In this document: in pieces, positions 53,932 to 63,600 of the stretch | Layout of the letters: each line of letters begins with the position of its first letter | How positions within the stretch are numbered: position 1 is the stretch's first letter | Source: Parasulfuritortus sp037439465 | Lineage (GTDB): Bacteria; Pseudomonadota; Gammaproteobacteria; Burkholderiales; Thiobacillaceae | Assembly: GCA_037439465.1 (NCBI GenBank) | Contig: JBBIVX010000002.1 | Coordinates: 124,001-188,000 of the forward strand | Length of the DNA: 64,000 nt | Direction of reading: 5' to 3' | The notes under the pieces: model-generated | Databases searched by the model: none | What the model saw: the letters and a program-made list of their open reading frames with translations, nothing else | What the model was told of the DNA's origin: nothing | Made by a program: the position numbers and the translations under genes

Positions 53932-55494
53932 TTATTCTCCAATGGGTTTGATGTGGGTCACGGTCGCGTCGAAGTCGCGCACCAAGGCTTGGACGAAGGG
54001 GTCGTCGTGGATGGCCGCCTCGGCCTCGGCCTGACGCACGGCTTTTTGTTGGGCGGCGATCTCGGCCGGGGAGGCGCCGGAGGTGGCGCCCAATTCGAAT
54101 TCGACGCGCAGGGCTGGACCCAGCCGCTCGCGCAGCGCCGCCCTGAGTTTATCGCCGAGGCTGTCGAGCAGGCCCTTCTTGTCGTCGGGCAGCCTCAGCC
54201 GCAGGACGTTGGTGTCGTATCCGGCCAACTCGCACAAGGCCGCCAGTTGCTTGACGCCGCCCGTCAAGCGGCGGCTCAAGGCCAGCCAGTCGCCGTCGAA
54301 GGCGGGGATTGCAGGCGCGGCGGTGGCGGCGGTGCTGTGGTGAACCTTGGCGGGCATCGCGGCTGCGACCGCGCCGACATCGGGTTTTGCAGCGGCGGGA
54401 CGCCTCTCGTCCGCGGGCGCGAAAGCCAGCATCCTGAGCAGGGTCATCGAGAACCCGGCATATTCATCGGGCGCCCACTCCAGGTCGCGACGGCCCAGGC
54501 TGGCGATCTGGTAATAAAGCTGCACCGTCTCGGGATCGATGCGGCCGGCCAGCGCGAACAGCCGGGCGCGTTCCGCGACGTCTTCCGCCACGGCCTCGGG
54601 CACGGTCTGCGCCAGCGCCATCTGTTGCAGCAGCAGGGCCAGATCCTGGAGCGCGGTATCGAACGACAGGCTGCGCTCGGCGATGGCCCCGGTCTCGCGT
54701 AGCAGGCGCGGGCCGTCCGCTTCGGCCAGGGCCTCCAGCAAAGGAAAGAGATAGCCCTGATCGACACTGCCCAGCATGTCGCGGGTTTCCCGCTCCTGCA
54801 CGCGGCCGCCGCCAAACGCGACCGCCTGGTCGGTCAGGCTGAGGGCGTCGCGCATGCTGCCGGCCGCCGCCCTGGCCAGCAGGTTGAGGGCGCCGGCCTC
54901 GAACGGCACCTGCTCGCTCCCCAGTACCCGGCCGAGGTGCTCGACCACGCGCGCGGGCGGCATCTGCTTGAGGTTGAATTGCAGGCAGCGCGACAACACC
55001 GTGACCGGCACTTTCTGCGGATCGGTGGTGGCGAGGATGAAGATCACATGCGCGGGCGGCTCTTCCAGTGTCTTCAGCATGGCGTTGAAGGCATTCCTGG
55101 AGAGCATATGCACTTCGTCGATGATGTACACCTTGTAGCGGCCGCTGGTGGGCGCGTACTGGGCGTTGTCCAGTATCTCGCGCATGTTGTCGACGCCGGT
55201 GTAGGAGGCGGCGTCGAGCTCGATCAGATCGACGAAGCGGCCGGCCTCGATCTGCTGGCAGGCCGAGCATTGGCCGCAGGGCGCGGCAGACACGCCAGCC
55301 TCGCAATTGAGGCATTTGGCCAGTATGCGGGCGAGAGTGGTCTTGCCGACGCCGCGGGTGCCGGTAAAAAGATAGGCATGATGCAACCGCCCCTGTTCCA
55401 GGGCATTGCCGAGGGCGCGTACCACGTGTTCCTGCCCGACCAGTTCGGCAAAGGATTGGGGGCGCCACTTGCGCGCCAGGACTTGATAGCTCAT
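53932..55494 (-). CDS. dnaX: DNA polymerase III subunit gamma/tau
   Basis: 520 residues, short for tau (E. coli 643). Clamp-loader ATPase: Walker A GTRGVGKTTLARILAKCLNC, zinc Cys cluster around CGQCSACQ, Walker B VYIIDEVHMLS, sensor TTDPQKVPVTVLSRCLQF (SRC arginine finger). After ~360 the polymerase-binding domain is recognisable by LRLRLPDDKKGLLDS and a C-terminal TVTHIKPIGE. I see no A6G-type slippery site with stem-loop where E. coli makes gamma, so tau alone may be made. First gene of the dnaX-ybaB-recR cluster. Confidence 0.95.
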   Translation of the reverse strand: MSYQVLARKWRPQSFAELVGQEHVVRALGNALEQGRLHHAYLFTGTRGVGKTTLARILAKCLNCEAGVSAAPCGQCSACQQIEAGRFVDLIELDAASYTGVDNMREILDNAQYAPTSGRYKVYIIDEVHMLSRNAFNAMLKTLEEPPAHVIFILATTDPQKVPVTVLSRCLQFNLKQMPPARVVEHLGRVLGSEQVPFEAGALNLLARAAAGSMRDALSLTDQAVAFGGGRVQERETRDMLGSVDQGYLFPLLEALAEADGPRLLRETGAIAERSLSFDTALQDLALLLQQMALAQTVPEAVAEDVAERARLFALAGRIDPETVQLYYQIASLGRRDLEWAPDEYAGFSMTLLRMLAFAPADERRPAAAKPDVGAVAAAMPAKVHHSTAATAAPAIPAFDGDWLALSRRLTGGVKQLAALCELAGYDTNVLRLRLPDDKKGLLDSLGDKLRAALRERLGPALRVEFELGATSGASPAEIAAQQKAVRQAEAEAAIHDDPFVQALVRDFDATVTHIKPIGE

Positions 55495-55531
55495 GGCCGG
55501 ATTTTACCCTCGCCGCCGATGCGACGGGGGA

Positions 55532-56059
55532 TCAGAAGAGGTAGGAAAGACGCACCTGATGGAAGGCGATGCCCCAATTGGGAACCACCGTACCAGCGTT
55601 GGACAGGTGCTGTAGACGATAGCTCAGGTCACAGCGGCTTTTGTCGCCGAAGGTGACGCCGGTGCCGATGTGCTCGGCAAACTGCATGGCCGAGCCCAGG
55701 TCGCGGCCGGAGTCGAATTTGGTGCGTGACAGCAGTTGGGCGCCGACGGCCGCCTCCAGGTAGGGTTGCACGCCTCCCGAGGCATTGGGACGCAGCCGCA
55801 AGACCGGGGTGAAGCCCGCCGCCCAGATGGGGTCGCCGCTCGGGCCGGCATCCTCCCAGTAGGCAAGGCCGGCTTCCCAGTAGCCGGTCAGGTGCCAGTG
55901 GCCTTCGCCAAACCATTGTTTGTCCCACTGCCAGGTGGCGCTGACACTGGTCAGATCGGCGTCCCTGGTGTGGCCAAAACTGACGGCCAGACTGTCGATG
56001 GCCTGGGCCGGCGGGCAAAACGCCAAGGTTCCCAGCAGCATCAGGGCGAATCTGTCCAT
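55532..56059 (-). CDS. pagL: PagL-like lipid A 3-O-deacylase
   Basis: 175 residues. Signal peptide (FALMLLGTLAFCPPAQA) then an eight-strand-barrel-like pattern; catalytic His-Ser-type motif YRLQHLSNAGTV near residue 147 matches the acyloxyacyl hydrolase PagL family (HxSN). Removes the 3-O acyl chain of lipid A at the outer membrane. Located directly downstream of the SRP RNA gene and upstream of dnaX. It lacks obvious similarity outside the barrel motif, so symbol is by family. Confidence 0.85.
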   Translation of the reverse strand: MDRFALMLLGTLAFCPPAQAIDSLAVSFGHTRDADLTSVSATWQWDKQWFGEGHWHLTGYWEAGLAYWEDAGPSGDPIWAAGFTPVLRLRPNASGGVQPYLEAAVGAQLLSRTKFDSGRDLGSAMQFAEHIGTGVTFGDKSRCDLSYRLQHLSNAGTVVPNWGIAFHQVRLSYLF

Positions 56060-56080
56060 GTGTGCACCCCCACTGTGAAG

Positions 56081-56179
56081 GTGGCGAGCCTGACCCCCGG
56101 CACTGGTATCGACCGCTGTGGCTGCTTCCTTCCGGACCTGACCAGATTCACGGCTTAACCATGCGGGGAGACCCGCCAC
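56081..56179 (-). ncRNA. ffs: Signal recognition particle RNA (4.5S RNA)
   Basis: On the minus strand the near-invariant SRP domain IV core GGTCAGGTCCGGAAGGAAGC lies at about 56122-56141, continuing AGCC, flanked by pairing arms, and the outer helix closes with GTGGCG / CGCCAC at 56174-56179 and 56081-56086. About 99 nt, between the DAHP synthase end and the PagL-dnaX genes. SRP RNA near dnaX is common in proteobacteria. Exact ends are approximate. Confidence 0.93.
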
Positions 56180-56237
56180 GGCGCATTTTAACCCAGATTG
56201 TCCATTAGAACGCACGATGATGGCGCGGCGTTTTCCG

Positions 56238-57314
56238 TTACTGCTCGTCGCTCGGGCCGGCCAGACGGCGTATCCGTACTGCCGCGGCCAGTTCCCGCAA
56301 CAAGGGTTCGGTGTCGGACCAGCCGAGGCAGGCGTCAGTGACCGACACCCCATAAGCCAGCGACTTGCTCAGGCTGAGCTCCTGCCGGCCAGGATTGAGG
56401 TGGCTCTCGATCATCACGCCGATGATGCGTCTGTCGCCGCCGGCGATCTGTTGCGCCACATCGCGGCCCACCTCGATCTGACGCTGGTATTGTTTGCTCG
56501 AATTGGCATGGGAGAAATCGATCATCACCTGCGCTCGCAGTCCGGCTGCCGCCAGGTCGCGGCAGGCGGCAGCGACGCTGGCCGCGTCGTAGTTGGGCGC
56601 CTTGCCGCCGCGCAGTATGACGTGGCAATCCTCGTTGCCGGCGGTCTTGAACACCGCTACGTGGCCGGATTTGGTGATGGAGACGAAATGATGGCGGGCG
56701 GCGGCCGCCTTGATGGCGTCCACCGCGATCTTGATGTTGCCGTCGGTGCCGTTCTTGAACCCCACCGGACAGGATAGTCCCGAGGCCAGCTGACGATGCG
56801 ACTGCGACTCGGTGGTGCGGGCGCCGATGGCCCCCCACGACACCAGGTCGGCGATGTACTGGGGCGAGATCAGGTCGAGGAATTCGGTGCCGCAGGGCAG
56901 CCCCGACTCGTTCAGTTCGAGCAGCAGCTTGCGCGCCAGGCGCAGGCCCTCGTTGATGTCGAAACTGTCGTTAAGATGGGGGTCGTTGATCAGGCCCTTC
57001 CAGCCGACGGTGGTGCGCGGTTTCTCGAAATAGACTCGCATCACCATCACCAGGTCCTGCCGCAACTCGTCGGCCAGGGACTTGAGTTTGCCGGCATAGT
57101 CGAGGGCGGCGGCCGGATCGTGAATGGAACAAGGGCCGACTACCGCCACCAGCCGGTCATCGGCGCCGCGCAACACGTCATGGATCTGGCCGCGCGCCAT
57201 GAAAGTGGTTCTGAGCGCGGCCTCGCTGGACTTCAGCTCGCGCATGATCTGCATGGGCGCAAGCAGCTCATCGCTCTGCTCGATACGGGTGTCGTCGGTA
57301 CGGAAACCAGTCAT
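56238..57314 (-). CDS. aroG: 3-deoxy-7-phosphoheptulonate (DAHP) synthase, class I
   Basis: 358 residues. Condenses PEP and erythrose-4-phosphate, the first shikimate step. Motifs: VVGPCSIHDPAAALDYA, MRVYFEKPRTTVGWKGLINDPHL, GLPCGTEFLDLISPQYIADLVSWGAIGARTTESQSHR, GFKNGTDG, ILRGGKAPNYDA and VMIDFSHANSSK. N-terminus has the regulatory DDTRIEQSDELLAPMQI segment of feedback-controlled AroFGH types; which amino acid inhibits the enzyme is not certain. The 160-bp 5' region holds a Phe-rich leader peptide and attenuator, so phenylalanine control of transcription is likely. RBS GAAGGAG precedes the ATG. Confidence 0.95.
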   Translation of the reverse strand: MTGFRTDDTRIEQSDELLAPMQIMRELKSSEAALRTTFMARGQIHDVLRGADDRLVAVVGPCSIHDPAAALDYAGKLKSLADELRQDLVMVMRVYFEKPRTTVGWKGLINDPHLNDSFDINEGLRLARKLLLELNESGLPCGTEFLDLISPQYIADLVSWGAIGARTTESQSHRQLASGLSCPVGFKNGTDGNIKIAVDAIKAAAARHHFVSITKSGHVAVFKTAGNEDCHVILRGGKAPNYDAASVAAACRDLAAAGLRAQVMIDFSHANSSKQYQRQIEVGRDVAQQIAGGDRRIIGVMIESHLNPGRQELSLSKSLAYGVSVTDACLGWSDTEPLLRELAAAVRIRRLAGPSDEQ

Positions 57315-57351
57315 GATCGATTACTCCTTCGGGTGAGGCCGCCCCTGAACG

Positions 57352-57379
57352 AAAAAACCGCCAGGGGGCTGGCGGTTTT
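57352..57379 (-). terminator. Leader terminator (attenuator) upstream of aroG
   Basis: On the minus strand AAAACCGCCAG-CCCC-CTGGCGGTTTT forms an 11-bp perfect stem followed by more T, 38 bp before the aroG ATG and 27 bp after the leader-peptide stop. Its 5' arm (57354-57364 plus) can instead pair with TTGGCGGTT inside the leader ORF (57418-57426), giving an antiterminator. The layout is that of classic translation-coupled attenuators. Confidence 0.85.
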
Positions 57380-57405
57380 CGGGGCTCGCGTGTAACCGGC
57401 TTGCG

Positions 57406-57477
57406 TCAGCCTCTCCCAACCGCCAAGGGCGTGGGAAAAAAGCTGAACGAAAAAAAGCAGGCGTGGCCGAGCAACAT
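57406..57477 (-). CDS. Phenylalanine-rich leader peptide of aroG
   Basis: A 23-residue ORF, ATG 57477 to TGA 57406-57408, on the aroG strand. Five of seven consecutive codons are Phe: CFFSFSFFP (TTT TTT TCG TTC AGC TTT TTT). The codons just after the Phe run (P-T-P-L-A-V-G) include the TTGGCGGTT segment that can form the antiterminator. E. coli pheL (leader of pheA) has the same kind of composition. Weak point: no clear Shine-Dalgarno, with only a candidate promoter (TTGTGG, 17 bp, TTAGCA) just upstream. Confidence 0.85.
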   Translation of the reverse strand: MLLGHACFFSFSFFPTPLAVGRG

Positions 57478-57570
57478 GATGCTGGGATGCTAACAGAAGC
57501 TGGCCGCGGGCCACAAGCCAATCGCCATTTCGGCGATAATCTTCCGCCCATCACTCAAGGAAAACGCAAC

Positions 57571-58140
57571 ATGATCAAAGCGCTCTTCGGCCTCATCGTC
57601 TTTCTGCTGGGCGCCGCTGCCCACGCCGCCAACCCCATGGTCGAGATCAAGACCAGTCAGGGCGACATGACCCTGGAGCTTTACCCGGACAAGGCACCGG
57701 AAACCGTGCGGAACTTTCTCGACTATGTCCGTGCCGGCTTTTATGACGGCACCGTGTTCCACCGTGTCATCGATGGCTTCATGATCCAGGGGGGCGGCTT
57801 CGATACCGCCTTCAATCAGAAGCCGACCCGCAAGCCGATCCGCAACGAAGCCGCCAACGGCCTGAAGAACGAGATCTACACAGTGGCCATGGCGCGCACC
57901 GGCGAGCCTCACTCGGCAACGGCGCAATTTTTTATCAACGTCCAGGACAATGCCTTCCTAAACTACCGCTCGCCCGACATGCGCGGTTATGGCTATGCCG
58001 TGTTCGCCAAGGTGAGCAAAGGCCAGGAGGTGGCGGCCAGGATCGCCAAGGTCAGGACCGGGGCGGCCGGGCCGTTTGCTGCGGATGTGCCTTTGACGGC
58101 GGTGGTGATAGAAAGGGTCAGGCTGGTGAAAGAGAAGTAA
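57571..58140 (+). CDS. ppiA: Secreted cyclophilin-type peptidyl-prolyl isomerase
   Basis: 189 residues from ATG 57571 with AAGGAAAA upstream. Signal peptide (MIKALFGLIVFLLGAAAHAA), then a cyclophilin fold: VRNFLDYVRAGFYDGTVFHRVIDGFMIQGGGF, ATAQFFINVQDNAFLNYR, GYAVFAKVSKG. Catalytic Arg in FHRVI. Periplasmic PPIase, like PpiA. It is divergent from the aroG leader, sharing the promoter region. Confidence 0.95.
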   Translation: MIKALFGLIVFLLGAAAHAANPMVEIKTSQGDMTLELYPDKAPETVRNFLDYVRAGFYDGTVFHRVIDGFMIQGGGFDTAFNQKPTRKPIRNEAANGLKNEIYTVAMARTGEPHSATAQFFINVQDNAFLNYRSPDMRGYGYAVFAKVSKGQEVAARIAKVRTGAAGPFAADVPLTAVVIERVRLVKEK

Positions 58141-58197
58141 CTCAGGTCGCCGCCCCATTCTGACGCAGGGTGGGTGATTGCAGTCCGGGAACAAAAC

Positions 58198-59655
58198 TCA
58201 TTGTGTCCCGCCCACCGTCAGGCCGTCGATCCGCAAGGTCGGCTGGCCGACGCCGACCGGTACGCTCTGGCCTTCCTTGCCGCAGGTGCCGACACCGGGG
58301 TCGAGCGCCAGATCGTTGCCGATCATGGCCACGCGGGTCAGCGCATCGGGTCCGTTGCCGATCAGGGTGGCGCCTTTCACCGGGTAGGTGAGCCGGCCGT
58401 CTTCGATCATCCACGCCTCGGCGGCGGAGAAGACGAATTTGCCGCTGGTGATGTCGACCTGGCCGCCGCCGAAATTGGCGGCGTAAAGGCCGTGTTTTAC
58501 CGAGGCGATGATTTCGTCATGGCCGGTGTCGCCGGCCAGCATGTAGGTGTTGGTCATGCGCGGCATGGGCAGGTGGGCGAAGGATTCGCGGCGGGCGTTG
58601 CCGGTGGGCGCCATGCCCATAAGGCGGGCGTTGAGGCTGTCCTGCATGTAGCCTTGAAGAATGCCGTCCTCGATCAGTGTGGTGCACTGGGTGGGCGTGC
58701 CTTCGTCGTCGATGTTGAGTGAGCCGCGCCGATTGGCGAGCGTGCCATCGTCCACCACGGTCACGCCCTTGGCGGCGACCCTCTGGCCGATGCGGCCGGC
58801 GAAGGCGGAGGAGCCCTTGCGGTTGAAGTCGCCCTCCAGGCCGTGGCCGATGGCCTCATGCAGCAGTATGCCTGGCCAGCCGGGGCCGAGCACCACCGTC
58901 ATGGTGCCGGCCGGGGCCGGTCTGGCGGCGAGATTGGTGAGGGCCTGATGTACCGCCTTTTCGGCGTAGTCCCGGAGCACGGCATCGCTGAAATAGGCAT
59001 AGCCGAAACGGCCGCCGCCGCCCGCCGAACCCTGCTCGCGCCGGCCGTCCGACTCGACGATGACCTGCAACGACACCCGCGTCAGGGGGCGCACGTCGGC
59101 CGCCATGCGGCCGTCCAGGCGGGCGATGTGGATCACCTCATATTCGCCGGCCAGACTGGCCATGACCTGGGTGACACGGGGATCGAGGCCGCGGGCATAC
59201 TCTTCCAGCCGGTGCAGCAGTCCGACCTTGTCGGACTCGGCCAGGGTGGCAAGCGGGTCCATGGCGGCATACAGCCTGTGCCCCGCCACCGCCATGCCGC
59301 TGCGGACGACGCCGCAGCCGCCGCTGGCGGCGATCGAACGTGCCGTCCTGGCGGCCTGCTCCAATGCCGGCAGGGTGATGTCATCTGAATAGGCGAAGGC
59401 GGTCTTTTCGCCGCTGACGGCGCGCACGCCCACCCCTTGGTCGATGTCGAAGCTGCCGGACTTGACTTGGCCCTCTTCCAGATTCCAGGCCTCGGAGCGG
59501 GTGTATTGGAAATAGAGGTCGGCGTCGTCCAGGCGGTGGGCGGCGAGCAGACCGAACACCGTTTCCAGGCGCTGCGCGTCGAGGTCGTTGGGCGCCAGCA
59601 GGGTGGCGGCGGCGGTGGCCAGCAAGGGCTGGCTGTCAACGGTTGGGGCACTCAT
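58198..59655 (-). CDS. tldD: Metalloprotease TldD
   Basis: 485 residues. TldD/TldE zinc protease that matures peptide antibiotics and degrades CcdA. The motif HEAIGHGLEGDF (HExxxH) is present, with GSSAFAGRIGQRVAAKGVTVVDDGTLANRRGSLNIDDEGTP and RRESFAHLPMPRMTNTYMLAG. Normal length. Start overlaps the nitrilase stop by 4 bp. No tldE (pmbA) is in the window. Confidence 0.96.
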   Translation of the reverse strand: MSAPTVDSQPLLATAAATLLAPNDLDAQRLETVFGLLAAHRLDDADLYFQYTRSEAWNLEEGQVKSGSFDIDQGVGVRAVSGEKTAFAYSDDITLPALEQAARTARSIAASGGCGVVRSGMAVAGHRLYAAMDPLATLAESDKVGLLHRLEEYARGLDPRVTQVMASLAGEYEVIHIARLDGRMAADVRPLTRVSLQVIVESDGRREQGSAGGGGRFGYAYFSDAVLRDYAEKAVHQALTNLAARPAPAGTMTVVLGPGWPGILLHEAIGHGLEGDFNRKGSSAFAGRIGQRVAAKGVTVVDDGTLANRRGSLNIDDEGTPTQCTTLIEDGILQGYMQDSLNARLMGMAPTGNARRESFAHLPMPRMTNTYMLAGDTGHDEIIASVKHGLYAANFGGGQVDITSGKFVFSAAEAWMIEDGRLTYPVKGATLIGNGPDALTRVAMIGNDLALDPGVGTCGKEGQSVPVGVGQPTLRIDGLTVGGTQ

Positions 59656-60566
59656 GCCCGGACCACGTCGATCTTGATGGCCTTCTTGCAGTCGAGCGCG
59701 CGGTGCTTCAGCGCCGGCAGGCTCTTGCGCAGGCTGGCCTGATAGGTGCGATTGATGCCGGCCATGACGATGCCGGAGCCGCGCGGCAGGCGGTCGAGTA
59801 TGTTGCCCCAGGGATCGACAATCATGGTGTCGCCGTGTGTCTCGCGGCCGGACACGTGGTAGCCGCCCTGGGCCGGGGCGATGACGTAGGCCAGGTTCTC
59901 GATGGCACGGGCGCGGATGAGAGTCTCGAAGTGAGCCCTGCCGGTAGTGGCGGTGAAGGCCGCCGGTACCAGAATGATGTCCACGTCGGGCATGGCACGG
60001 TAGAGCTCGGGGAAGCGCAGGTCATAACAAACGGACAGCCCCAGGCGGCCGAAGGGCGTGTCCACGACCACGACGGTATCGCCCGGCTGGATGGTGGTTT
60101 CCTCGCGGTAATGCTCGTCGCCGAGGTTGAGACCGAACAGGTGGATTTTGTCATAACGGGCCACCAGCTTGCCCTGATCGTTGTATACCAGGCAACTGTT
60201 GAAGACCTTTTTCGGGTCGTCGCATTCCAGCGGCACCGAGCCGCCCACCAGCCAGATGCCGTGTTTCTTCGCCTGGCTGGCGAGAAACTTTTGGATCGGG
60301 CCCTTGCCCGGCTGCTCGCGCACCGCCACCTTGTCGCTGTCCTTCTGCCCCATGATGGCGAAGTACTCGGGCAGGGCCACCAGCTTGGCGCCGGCTGCGA
60401 CGGCCGCCTGGATGAGACGTTCCGCCTCGGCGAGATTGGCATGGACGTTCGAGCCGGAGGCCATCTGTATGGCGGCGACGCGGATGACGCCGCCGCTCTC
60501 CTTCTCGGGTTTGGGGGTGGAGCGGCCACGGGGTTTGGCGAAACTGGAGCTGGGTTTGCGGGTCAC
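59652..60566 (-). CDS. Carbon-nitrogen hydrolase (nitrilase superfamily, Nit-type)
   Basis: 304 residues. Catalytic triad visible: Glu in KLVALPEYFAIMG, Lys in ARYDKIHLFGLNLG and Cys in LGLSVCYDLRFPELYRAM. The N-terminal ~30 residues (RKPSSSFAKPRGRSTPKPEKESGG) are low-complexity and may not be native; a start near VIRVAAIQMASG would be closer to the family. The Nit1-like group deaminates dehydro-glutathione; exact substrate here unproven. Conserved yhdP-nitrilase-tldD order. Confidence 0.92.
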   Translation of the reverse strand: MTRKPSSSFAKPRGRSTPKPEKESGGVIRVAAIQMASGSNVHANLAEAERLIQAAVAAGAKLVALPEYFAIMGQKDSDKVAVREQPGKGPIQKFLASQAKKHGIWLVGGSVPLECDDPKKVFNSCLVYNDQGKLVARYDKIHLFGLNLGDEHYREETTIQPGDTVVVVDTPFGRLGLSVCYDLRFPELYRAMPDVDIILVPAAFTATTGRAHFETLIRARAIENLAYVIAPAQGGYHVSGRETHGDTMIVDPWGNILDRLPRGSGIVMAGINRTYQASLRKSLPALKHRALDCKKAIKIDVVRA

Positions 60567-60651
60567 GGCGGATTCCGGATCGGGTGGCTATTAGTGCAAA
60601 GTACACAATGACAGCCGCCTCGGGCAAGCCCCACGAGGCGATGGCGCCGGC

Positions 60652-63600
60652 TCAGGGGGCGGGTGCCGCCGTTTCCGCCACAGGTCGGGCGAGTTTGCGC
60701 ACCGTGGGACTATCCCAGGTGCCGCTGACGAGGTATTCGTAACCGGCCGCCTTGGCAATGGGGTCGCGCAGTATCTTGCTGGCCACCAATGCCCCTACGC
60801 CCACCGCCGGTCCGCCCAGGATGGCGCCGGCCAGGGCCACGCCTTCGTCCAGCCTCGGCTCGACGCGCAGCCGCAGTGTCTGGTTTTCGTGCGCCAGATC
60901 GATCTTGCCGTTCATGCGTATCTTGGCGGCCGGCCCGTTGATGCGCAGGTCGGGAAGGTAGCCGATGCCGTGGTCGATATGCACATCGCCGTGGATTTCG
61001 TCGAAGGTGAAGCCTTCGGAAAAGACGTCGCGGAAGTCCAGGGCGATGTGCCGGGGCAGTGCCTGCAAGCTGAGGATGGCGAGCAGGCGCCCGGCGCCTG
61101 GGTCCAGTTGGGTGAAGCGGCCTTTCTTGAGGGTGAGATTCAGTTTGCCGTTCAGCTTGTCCAGGCTGATGCCGTCGCCCGTACCGGTCCAGTTGAGCTG
61201 GCCGAAGACGGCCAGCTCGCCGCCGCGGACACCCTCGGGATACCCCAGGCGGCGCATCAGTTTGCCGAGATTGTCGGTGTCGAGCCGGAGGTTGATCTCG
61301 GAGGTGCGCAGCGGCGAGAGCGACAGCCAGCCGCCGCCCTCCAGCCGTCCGAACTGATTGTCGAGGCTGAGCCTGTCCACCCTGAGACCGGCGCGTTCCT
61401 GCGTCAGCCTGAGGTCGAGCCCGCCGATCTCCTGGTCGCGCACGACCAGCGACTTGGCGGCGATCTGCACCTCGCCCGGCCACTCGGCGGCGCTGTCGGC
61501 CACGGAGCGGGCCGGCGTCGTCGGCACCGGCCGCGGTATGACCAGTTTGTCGAAGCGGCCCACCAGGCGTTGACCTGGCAGGTTGGGAATGGGGGCATAG
61601 TCGAGTGTGCCTTGCACCTCCCGGCCGGCCAGTTTTACCCGCCAGCCGGGGTTGAGCGGTGTCGCCTGGACGTTGATGTCGTTCAGGCGGCGATCCATGA
61701 CCTGCAGGGTGTTGAAGGTCAGGTTGAGATCGATCAGACCGGGGGTGGTTTGGCCCGCTCCTCCGGCCATTAGGTCAAAGCGCCGCCAGGCATCGAGGTC
61801 GAGGTGGCGCAGGTTGCCGCGCACCACCACGCCATTGGCTTTCGGCAAGGGCGCGGCCATGCCGCCCAGTTGGATGGCGACGCGGTCCTTGCCCTTGTCG
61901 TCGCGCAGCAGCGCCGCCGACAGCAGACCGCCAAATTGCAGCGATACCTGCGTGCCGCCGCCGGCCTCGCGCAGGCTGACCTGGGCGGTCACCGGTTGCT
62001 CGGCCTTCTTGCCGAGGGGGGCGGGCAGGTCGATGGCAAGTCCGGCCAGGTCGGAGGTGACCTTGAGACTGGGCTGGTGCTGGCGCAGGCCGAGCTCGGC
62101 CTGGAAGGCGGCGCGGCCGGTCAGCCGCGGGGCCAGGGCAGCGGGTAGCCAGTTGGCCAGGGTAGTGGCGGCGAGAGTGCCGCGCAGGTTGGCGCGCAGG
62201 CGGCCGCCGTTCTCACTGGCGAGGCTGAGGCCGACCGGCTGGCCATAGAGCCGGGCGCTGATGTCGCTGCCTTTCAGCCAGGCCTCGGTGAACTCGAGGT
62301 TGCCGCTGACCTGCTCCAGATCGGGGTAGCCGGGGCCCAGTGCGACCCGGTTGCCTGCCAGGTGGAAGCGTCCGGCCACCTTGCCTTCCTCGATGTGCCT
62401 GAGCGGCAGGACGAGGCGCAGTTGCAGGTCGCCGTCGCCCTCGGTGCGCATCGTCTCGGTGAAACGCGAGGTATAGTCGTAGACCGGGCTTTGCCGGATG
62501 AACGCCAGGAAGGCGGAGCCGGGGCCGTTGGCGCGGCCATCGACCGTCAGGATTTCCGGTATGGCGGAATGGAGATCGGGAAGTACCGCACGCACCTGGC
62601 TGAGTCGCGTCCCCAGGCATTCGCCGCGTTCGACGGCGATGGTCATGGCCTTGCCCTTGAAGGTGAGCAAGCCCTCGATGCCGGTGATGCGCGGCCAGTC
62701 GGGGGCATAGGCCAAAACGGCGTCACGCATCGCCACGTCCACCTGAAACTCGCCGCCGCCCCGGTCGAAAGGGAAGCGGTCCATGGGACCGCGCAACACC
62801 AGCCGGGTGTCGGGCGAAACGCCGCCCTGCAGGCTCGCCTTGAGCCAGGCGTAAGCATTGTCGGATACCTGATGCGGCAGGTAGCGCCATACGGCGGTGC
62901 CGTTGCCGCGTGTCAGGTGTGCGTGCAGGTCCAGCACCGGGGCAGCGCCGCCCCGCCAGGTGAGGCTGCCCTCGGCCTGTCCGTCGAGATCGGCGTTGGC
63001 GAGCAGACAGCGGCTCAGTTCGAAGCGGTAGCCGTTGCCGGCGAGCGGCCGCCAGGTGAGCTCGGCCTGCGCCCGGTCGAAGTCGAGCGGATGACGGAAG
63101 ACCCGATCGAACTGGAAACGCAGTTGGGTCGAGTCGAGACTGAGCCGGCCCTGGTTCTCGTCGGCCTCGATCATGCCAGTGAGTCCGCTTGCTCCCGGCA
63201 GGCGGACGGAAGGGTTGAAACCGACCTGGCGGAAGCGACTCTTGACCTGGAAACGGGCCTTGCCGAGCCAGGATATCTGGGCGTGTTCGATGTAGCCGCG
63301 CGGATTGAAGGTCATCAGCCAGTCATGCCAAGGGCGTGGCAGCGGCAGGGCGCCGGAGAGGGCGGTGAGGGTCTCCAGCCGCAGGCGGTCGATGGTGAGG
63401 TTGGCCTCGACGACCTTGCCGGCGGCATTTGGCTTGACCACGGCGCGGGCGGTGGCCGGCTCGGCGCTGTAACCGTCGGCGGTGGTGAAGCGCAGCTTAT
63501 CCACGAAAAAGGTGTGGTCGGTCTTGCCCCGTTGCCAGCCCAGCCGCCCCATGACCTGGCGGAACACCATGTCCGGCAGGGCGGGGTCGAGGGAGATGGC

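Noticed and set aside
53932..55494. Programmed frameshift site in dnaX
   Set aside because: I looked for an A-rich slippery heptamer near the tau/gamma boundary; only AAGAAG is present, without an obvious stimulatory hairpin.
57311..57554. Two longer minus-strand frames overlapping the aroG leader
   Set aside because: They lack family similarity and have poor composition; the 23-codon Phe-rich ORF fits the hairpin geometry far better.
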